DNA of 64,000 nucleotides, taken from positions 13,789,731-13,853,730 of the forward strand of contig OV121085.1 of the NCBI GenBank assembly GCA_921293015.1. Reading direction: 5' to 3'. Source of the DNA: Phorcus lineatus. Taxonomy: Eukaryota > Mollusca > Gastropoda > Trochida > Trochidae. The notes under the pieces were generated by a model. It did not search any database. It was not told where the DNA came from and was given only the letters and a program-made list of their open reading frames with translations. This document shows, in pieces, positions 58,541 through 64,000 of the stretch (position 1 is its first letter; each line of letters begins with the position of its first letter). Both the position numbers and the translations under genes were made by a program.

Positions 58541-59235
58541 TATATATCATGTGATAGGTAACTGTATTATCTTTCATTTGAGTATACGTACAAGGTGGCG
58601 CAAATATTCCTTGATACTCTCAGAAGTTGTTCGAAAAAGAATAGAAAAAATGAAATAAGGGATACTTAGAAACGCATTTCTGTACTTTACGGTACGACCG
58701 CCTCTATGTATTATGATATTGTATATATCATTGGATAGGTAATTGTATTATCTTTCATTTTATTATACGTACAAGACGGTGCAAATATTCCTTGATACTC
58801 TCAGAAGTTATTGTATATCATTTTCTGTCCATGGTAACGCTTTTTATGACTTTACGATACGACCGCCTCTATGTATTATGATCTTGTATATATCATTTGA
58901 TAGGTAATTGAATAATCTTTCATTTGAGTATACGTACAAGATGGTGCAAATATTCCTTGATATTCTTAGAAGTTGTTGTTTATGATTTTGCTTATATAGT
59001 GACATTTTTGAGCCTTTACGGTACGACTGCCTCTATGTATTATGACGTTGTATATTTCATTGGATAGGTAATTACATTATCTTTCATGTGAGTATACGTA
59101 AAAGGTGGTGCAAATATTTCTTGATACTCTCAGAAGTTGTTCAAAAAAGAAAAACAAAAATGAAATAAGGGATACTTAGAAACGCGTTTCTGGACTTTAC
59201 GGTACGACCGCCACTATGTATTATGACGTTGTATA
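58541..59235. repeat. Satellite block between transposon copies 1 and 2
   Basis: Four monomers in the same order as 56148-56842 and equal in length (695 bp). It begins TATATATCATGTG, continuing the monomer interrupted by the transposon. Confidence 0.95.
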
Positions 59236-59477
59236 TGTTACAGTCGATGTCTAAAATCAGTCAATCTGTAGATCGACTGAAATTTTTAGTCAATCTGTAG
59301 ATTGACTGATTCACTCAGGCAATGTATAGATTGACTGAAAAAAGCAGTCAATGTACAGATTGACTGAAAAGTTAGGCTGATTTTCAGACAGATTGACTGA
59401 AAGAATTATACTCGTTAATGAAATCACATAACGCTTCTGTTATCCTACGGAAAGTTAATTAATTCATATGGTATGCT

Positions 59478-60560
59478 TTGACAACAGATTGGCAGCCAGT
59501 TCAAACAATTATTCGATTACTTCTAAGCCAAAGATTAGTTGATATGCAGTCAATGGCAAGTGGCTCATACAGATGGATAATGGTCTACCAGGATCATCTC
59601 ACTAAATACTGTGTATTACGTCCATTAACATCCAAACGTGCTGCAGAAGTTGCCTTTCAGATGATGAACATTTTCTTGCTACTTGGAGCACCTCAGATTT
59701 TACAAAGCGACAATGGCTCCGAGTTTACGGCATCCGTTATCACAGAGCTAAAACTTTTATGGCCTGATCTTCTCATGGTACATGGTAAGCCGAGACATCC
59801 CCAGAGTCAAGGTTCAGTAGAAAGTTTGAACTGTGACGTGAAAGACATGCTTACTGCATGGCTAGGCGACAACGACTCAACAGACTGGCCTATGGGACTT
59901 CGCTTTGTACAATTCCAAAAGAACAGCAGCTACCATTCTGGAATAAAGCAATCACCATACAAGGCCCTGTTTGGAACTGAAGCAAAAGTTGGATTGCGTT
60001 CAAACACCCTTCCAACAGAAACACTGGAAAGAATGGTCTCTGAAGATGACCTTCTGGCAGCATACTCAGCCCCATCAGCCGAGAGAGAAGTTTCCAGTCT
60101 TGCACAAGATCTAGATGTTACAGAGAGTGAGGCCACTAGTACCATGCAACCTGATACAGCAGACCCTGAAGATGCACAGCTAAGAGTGAATCAACAGAAC
60201 ATCGAGGTCCAGAGGAAAAGAGCTGCAGATGGTCAGCTTTCACAAGCTGAACGTATGGTCAAACATAGTCGTTTAGAGCATGTTGCTGGCAATCTGGGTG
60301 ACAATGTGACCATCCCTATTCCACTAGTTGATCGCGGTAAGGGGGATCCTCGCAACATAATGGGTGTCATTGTAGACAGGAACGAGGATGACCTGTATCG
60401 TGTAGCTGTCAAGGCTGGCATTCTTAAGGGATACTACAGCAGAAATCAGTTTGATCTGTGCACGCAGAAGTTGTTTACTATTGAGGACATGAACAGGGAT
60501 GTTGAAGTTGGCCTTCGTCATGCAGTACAGAATGAGTCCCGATGTGGTGGCCAGGGATAA
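59478..60560 (+). CDS. KRBA2/Ginger-like integrase, truncated, copy 2
   Basis: The encoded protein is identical to copy 1 over all 360 codons. First ATG at 59544, TAA at 60558-60560. It has the same missing first Asp and the same stop before the Cys-rich tail, so the lesions predate amplification. Confidence 0.85.
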   Translation: MTTDWQPVQTIIRLLLSQRLVDMQSMASGSYRWIMVYQDHLTKYCVLRPLTSKRAAEVAFQMMNIFLLLGAPQILQSDNGSEFTASVITELKLLWPDLLMVHGKPRHPQSQGSVESLNCDVKDMLTAWLGDNDSTDWPMGLRFVQFQKNSSYHSGIKQSPYKALFGTEAKVGLRSNTLPTETLERMVSEDDLLAAYSAPSAEREVSSLAQDLDVTESEATSTMQPDTADPEDAQLRVNQQNIEVQRKRAADGQLSQAERMVKHSRLEHVAGNLGDNVTIPIPLVDRGKGDPRNIMGVIVDRNEDDLYRVAVKAGILKGYYSRNQFDLCTQKLFTIEDMNRDVEVGLRHAVQNESRCGGQG

Positions 60561-60683
60561 TCTAAATGCAACTGTGCAGCAAATCGCAAACAATGTCAGA
60601 CCAACAGATGCAAATGTTTCAAGTCAGGTGTGAAGTGCAACAGCAGGTGTCACTCCAGCATCACATGTCCAAACAAAAATTGA
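60561..60683 (+). pseudogene. Cys-rich CXC-like tail behind the stop codon, copy 2
   Basis: Same 40-codon frame as in copy 1, with identical sequence by eye. Confidence 0.75.
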
Positions 60684-60933
60684 AATAATCCATGATATGT
60701 CAATAAAACTATGAGCATATACATTACTGTTTGTTATTGTTTTAAACCATTATTGAGCATAATTCATTTCAGTCAATCTGTCTGAAAATCAGCCTAAATT
60801 TTCAGTCAATCTGTACATTGACTGCTTTTTTCAGTCAATCTATACATTGCCTGAGTGAATCAGTCAATCTACAGATTGACTAAAAATTTCAGTCGATCTA
60901 CAGATTGACTGATTTTAGACATTGACTGTAACA

Positions 60934-61628
60934 TATATATCATGTGATAGGTAACTGTATTATCTTTCATTTGAGTATACGTACAAGGTGGCGCAAATAT
61001 TCCTTGATACTCTCAGAAGTTGTTCGAAAAAGAATAGAAAAAATGAAATAAGGGATACTTAGAAACGCATTTCTGTACTTTACGGTACGACCGCCTCTAT
61101 GTATTATGATATTGTATATATCATTGGATAGGTAATTGTATTATCTTTCATTTTATTATACGTACAAGACGGTGCAAATATTCCTTGATACTCTCAGAAG
61201 TTATTGTATATCATTTTCTGTCCATGGTAACGCTTTTTATGACTTTACGATACGACCGCCTCTATGTATTATGATCTTGTATATATCATTTGATAGGTAA
61301 TTGAATAATCTTTCATTTGAGTATACGTACAAGATGGTGCAAATATTCCTTGATATTCTTAGAAGTTGTTGTTTATGATTTTGCTTATATAGTGACATTT
61401 TTGAGCCTTTACGGTACGACTGCCTCTATGTATTATGACGTTGTATATTTCATTGGATAGGTAATTACATTATCTTTCATGTGAGTATACGTAAAAGGTG
61501 GTGCAAATATTTCTTGATACTCTCAGAAGTTGTTCAAAAAAGAAAAACAAAAATGAAATAAGGGATACTTAGAAACGCGTTTCTGGACTTTACGGTACGA
61601 CCGCCACTATGTATTATGACGTTGTATA
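60934..61628. repeat. Satellite block between transposon copies 2 and 3
   Basis: 695 bp. It appears identical to 58541-59235. Confidence 0.95.
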
Positions 61629-61870
61629 TGTTACAGTCGATGTCTAAAATCAGTCAATCTGTAGATCGACTGAAATTTTTAGTCAATCTGTAGATTGACT
61701 GATTCACTCAGGCAATGTATAGATTGACTGAAAAAAGCAGTCAATGTACAGATTGACTGAAAAGTTAGGCTGATTTTCAGACAGATTGACTGAAAGAATT
61801 ATACTCGTTAATGAAATCACATAACGCTTCTGTTATCCTACGGAAAGTTAATTAATTCATATGGTATGCT

Positions 61871-62953
61871 TTGACAACAGATTGGCAGCCAGTTCAAACA
61901 ATTATTCGATTACTTCTAAGCCAAAGATTAGTTGATATGCAGTCAATGGCAAGTGGCTCATACAGATGGATAATGGTCTACCAGGATCATCTCACTAAAT
62001 ACTGTGTATTACGTCCATTAACATCCAAACGTGCTGCAGAAGTTGCCTTTCAGATGATGAACATTTTCTTGCTACTTGGAGCACCTCAGATTTTACAAAG
62101 CGACAATGGCTCCGAGTTTACGGCATCCGTTATCACAGAGCTAAAACTTTTATGGCCTGATCTTCTCATGGTACATGGTAAGCCGAGACATCCCCAGAGT
62201 CAAGGTTCAGTAGAAAGTTTGAACTGTGACGTGAAAGACATGCTTACTGCATGGCTAGGCGACAACGACTCAACAGACTGGCCTATGGGACTTCGCTTTG
62301 TACAATTCCAAAAGAACAGCAGCTACCATTCTGGAATAAAGCAATCACCATACAAGGCCCTGTTTGGAACTGAAGCAAAAGTTGGATTGCGTTCAAACAC
62401 CCTTCCAACAGAAACACTGGAAAGAATGGTCTCTGAAGATGACCTTCTGGCAGCATACTCAGCCCCATCAGCCGAGAGAGAAGTTTCCAGTCTTGCACAA
62501 GATCTAGATGTTACAGAGAGTGAGGCCACTAGTACCATGCAACCTGATACAGCAGACCCTGAAGATGCACAGCTAAGAGTGAATCAACAGAACATCGAGG
62601 TCCAGAGGAAAAGAGCTGCAGATGGTCAGCTTTCACAAGCTGAACGTATGGTCAAACATAGTCGTTTAGAGCATGTTGCTGGCAATCTGGGTGACAATGT
62701 GACCATCCCTATTCCACTAGTTGATCGCGGTAAGGGGGATCCTCGCAACATAATGGGTGTCATTGTAGACAGGAACGAGGATGACCTGTATCGTGTAGCT
62801 GTCAAGGCTGGCATTCTTAAGGGATACTACAGCAGAAATCAGTTTGATCTGTGCACGCAGAAGTTGTTTACTATTGAGGACATGAACAGGGATGTTGAAG
62901 TTGGCCTTCGTCATGCAGTACAGAATGAGTCCCGATGTGGTGGCCAGGGATAA
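61871..62953 (+). CDS. KRBA2/Ginger-like integrase, truncated, copy 3
   Basis: Protein identical to copies 1 and 2. First ATG at 61937, TAA at 62951-62953. Same defects as the other copies. Confidence 0.85.
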   Translation: MTTDWQPVQTIIRLLLSQRLVDMQSMASGSYRWIMVYQDHLTKYCVLRPLTSKRAAEVAFQMMNIFLLLGAPQILQSDNGSEFTASVITELKLLWPDLLMVHGKPRHPQSQGSVESLNCDVKDMLTAWLGDNDSTDWPMGLRFVQFQKNSSYHSGIKQSPYKALFGTEAKVGLRSNTLPTETLERMVSEDDLLAAYSAPSAEREVSSLAQDLDVTESEATSTMQPDTADPEDAQLRVNQQNIEVQRKRAADGQLSQAERMVKHSRLEHVAGNLGDNVTIPIPLVDRGKGDPRNIMGVIVDRNEDDLYRVAVKAGILKGYYSRNQFDLCTQKLFTIEDMNRDVEVGLRHAVQNESRCGGQG

Positions 62954-63076
62954 TCTAAATGCAACTGTGCAGCAAATCGCAAACAATGTCAGACCAACAG
63001 ATGCAAATGTTTCAAGTCAGGTGTGAAGTGCAACAGCAGGTGTCACTCCAGCATCACATGTCCAAACAAAAATTGA
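62954..63076 (+). pseudogene. Cys-rich CXC-like tail behind the stop codon, copy 3
   Basis: Same 40-codon frame as in copies 1 and 2. Confidence 0.75.
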
Positions 63077-63326
63077 AATAATCCATGATATGTCAATAAA
63101 ACTATGAGCATATACATTACTGTTTGTTATTGTTTTAAACCATTATTGAGCATAATTCATTTCAGTCAATCTGTCTGAAAATCAGCCTAAATTTTCAGTC
63201 AATCTGTACATTGACTGCTTTTTTCAGTCAATCTATACATTGCCTGAGTGAATCAGTCAATCTACAGATTGACTAAAAATTTCAGTCGATCTACAGATTG
63301 ACTGATTTTAGACATTGACTGTAACA

Positions 63327-64000
63327 TATATATCATGTGATAGGTAACTGTATTATCTTTCATTTGAGTATACGTACAAGGTGGCGCAAATATTCCTTGA
63401 TACTCTCAGAAGTTGTTCGAAAAAGAATAGAAAAAATGAAATAAGGGATACTTAGAAACGCATTTCTGTACTTTACGGTACGACCGCCTCTATGTATTAT
63501 GATATTGTATATATCATTGGATAGGTAATTGTATTATCTTTCATTTTATTATACGTACAAGACGGTGCAAATATTCCTTGATACTCTCAGAAGTTATTGT
63601 ATATCATTTTCTGTCCATGGTAACGCTTTTTATGACTTTACGATACGACCGCCTCTATGTATTATGATCTTGTATATATCATTTGATAGGTAATTGAATA
63701 ATCTTTCATTTGAGTATACGTACAAGATGGTGCAAATATTCCTTGATATTCTTAGAAGTTGTTGTTTATGATTTTGCTTATATAGTGACATTTTTGAGCC
63801 TTTACGGTACGACTGCCTCTATGTATTATGACGTTGTATATTTCATTGGATAGGTAATTACATTATCTTTCATGTGAGTATACGTAAAAGGTGGTGCAAA
63901 TATTTCTTGATACTCTCAGAAGTTGTTCAAAAAAGAAAAAGAAAAATGAAATAAGGGATACTTAGAAACGCGTTTCTGGACTTTACGGTACGACCGCCAC
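63327..64000. repeat. Satellite block after copy 3, cut by window end
   Basis: 674 of the expected 695 bases. C to G at 63941 is the only difference noticed from the two earlier blocks. The sequence ends just where a fourth transposon copy would be expected about 20 bases later. Confidence 0.95.

Larger units (their letters stand above)
59236..60933 (+). mobile_element. Ginger-type DNA transposon, copy 2
   Basis: Same structure as copy 1, shifted by 2,393 bases, including both 167-bp TIRs. No difference from copy 1 was noticed. It shares the same satellite junctions, so it was multiplied with its flanks and did not insert separately. Confidence 0.9.
61629..63326 (+). mobile_element. Ginger-type DNA transposon, copy 3
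   Basis: Third full copy, again with identical boundaries and TIRs, 4,786 bases after copy 1. Confidence 0.9.
56208..64000. repeat. 2,393-bp higher-order repeat: Ginger transposon plus satellite block
   Basis: The same unit, a 1,698-bp transposon plus a 695-bp satellite block of about four monomers, recurs with an exact 2,393-base period (open frames start at 57085, 59478 and 61871). Copies look identical by eye except C to G at 63941. The block left of the first transposon (56148-56842) has the same length as later blocks and differs only at about three bases between 56169 and 56207. The array runs off the right edge of the window. A recent tandem amplification fits; an assembly error should be excluded. 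Confidence 0.9.

Noticed and set aside
56843-63326. Ginger copies as an LTR retrotransposon or integrated retrovirus
   Set aside because: The termini are inverted, not direct repeats. There is no gag, protease or reverse transcriptase, and the target duplication is 4-bp TATA; only the integrase core resembles those elements.

Overview
This is animal nuclear DNA: AT-rich, intron-rich, with eukaryotic splice sites, AATAAA signals and several eukaryotic DNA transposon families, and no bacterial operon structure. The content suggests a mollusc, probably a marine gastropod. The reasons are secreted C-type lectins, a SUEL/rhamnose-binding-lectin-like domain, FLYWCH-MULE and Ginger (KRBA2-like integrase) transposons, and a short interspersed repeat at 19802-19920 resembling one I associate with abalone-type genomes. 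The phylum is inference; no search was run.

Left and centre (1-48 kb) form a lectin gene cluster, all on the + strand. CTL1 (2787-5283) is a five-exon secreted C-type lectin broken by an in-frame stop and a 1-bp shift in a G run. LR1 (10856-12994) keeps a signal-peptide exon and a decayed SUEL-like exon. LR2 (24035-35519) is a nearly complete membrane receptor: signal peptide, SUEL-like lectin domain, Ser/Thr/Pro stalk, transmembrane helix and a roughly 257-residue cytoplasmic tail with 15 tyrosines, including one strict ITIM-type site. Its stalk exon is one base out of phase. CTL2 (37619-41988) is an intact five-exon paralogue of CTL1. LR3 (47065-47125) is a third signal-peptide exon with the same upstream block; no later exon was found. 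The order CTL1-LR1-LR2-CTL2-LR3 suggests repeated duplication of a soluble-lectin plus lectin-receptor cassette.

Between and inside these genes lie mobile-element fossils. They are a 2.6-kb TIR element (13698-16286), a MULE with its catalytic centre deleted (17987-19152), a MITE (22231-22702), an L1-like LINE fossil (about 22720-23630), nested TIR elements and a Tc1-like element in the last LR2 intron, two fold-back elements in CTL2 introns, a LINE tail (43108-43380), and dispersed or simple repeats. The stretch from 50.4 to 55.4 kb is nearly featureless.

The right end (55.4-64 kb) is a satellite array of about 164-184-bp monomers. One monomer took a 1,698-bp Ginger-type DNA transposon: 167-bp TIRs, 4-bp TATA target duplication, and the unoccupied site still present in a neighbouring monomer. 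Transposon plus about four monomers was then amplified as a 2,393-bp higher-order repeat. Three full copies are present and continue past the window edge; as far as I could compare by eye they are almost identical. All copies share the same defects: the N-terminal part and first catalytic Asp are missing, and a stop codon cuts off a Cys-rich CXC tail. The copies therefore look multiplied by tandem amplification, not by independent transposition.

All alignments are by eye; exon borders are inferred from splice signals, reading phase and comparison between paralogues.
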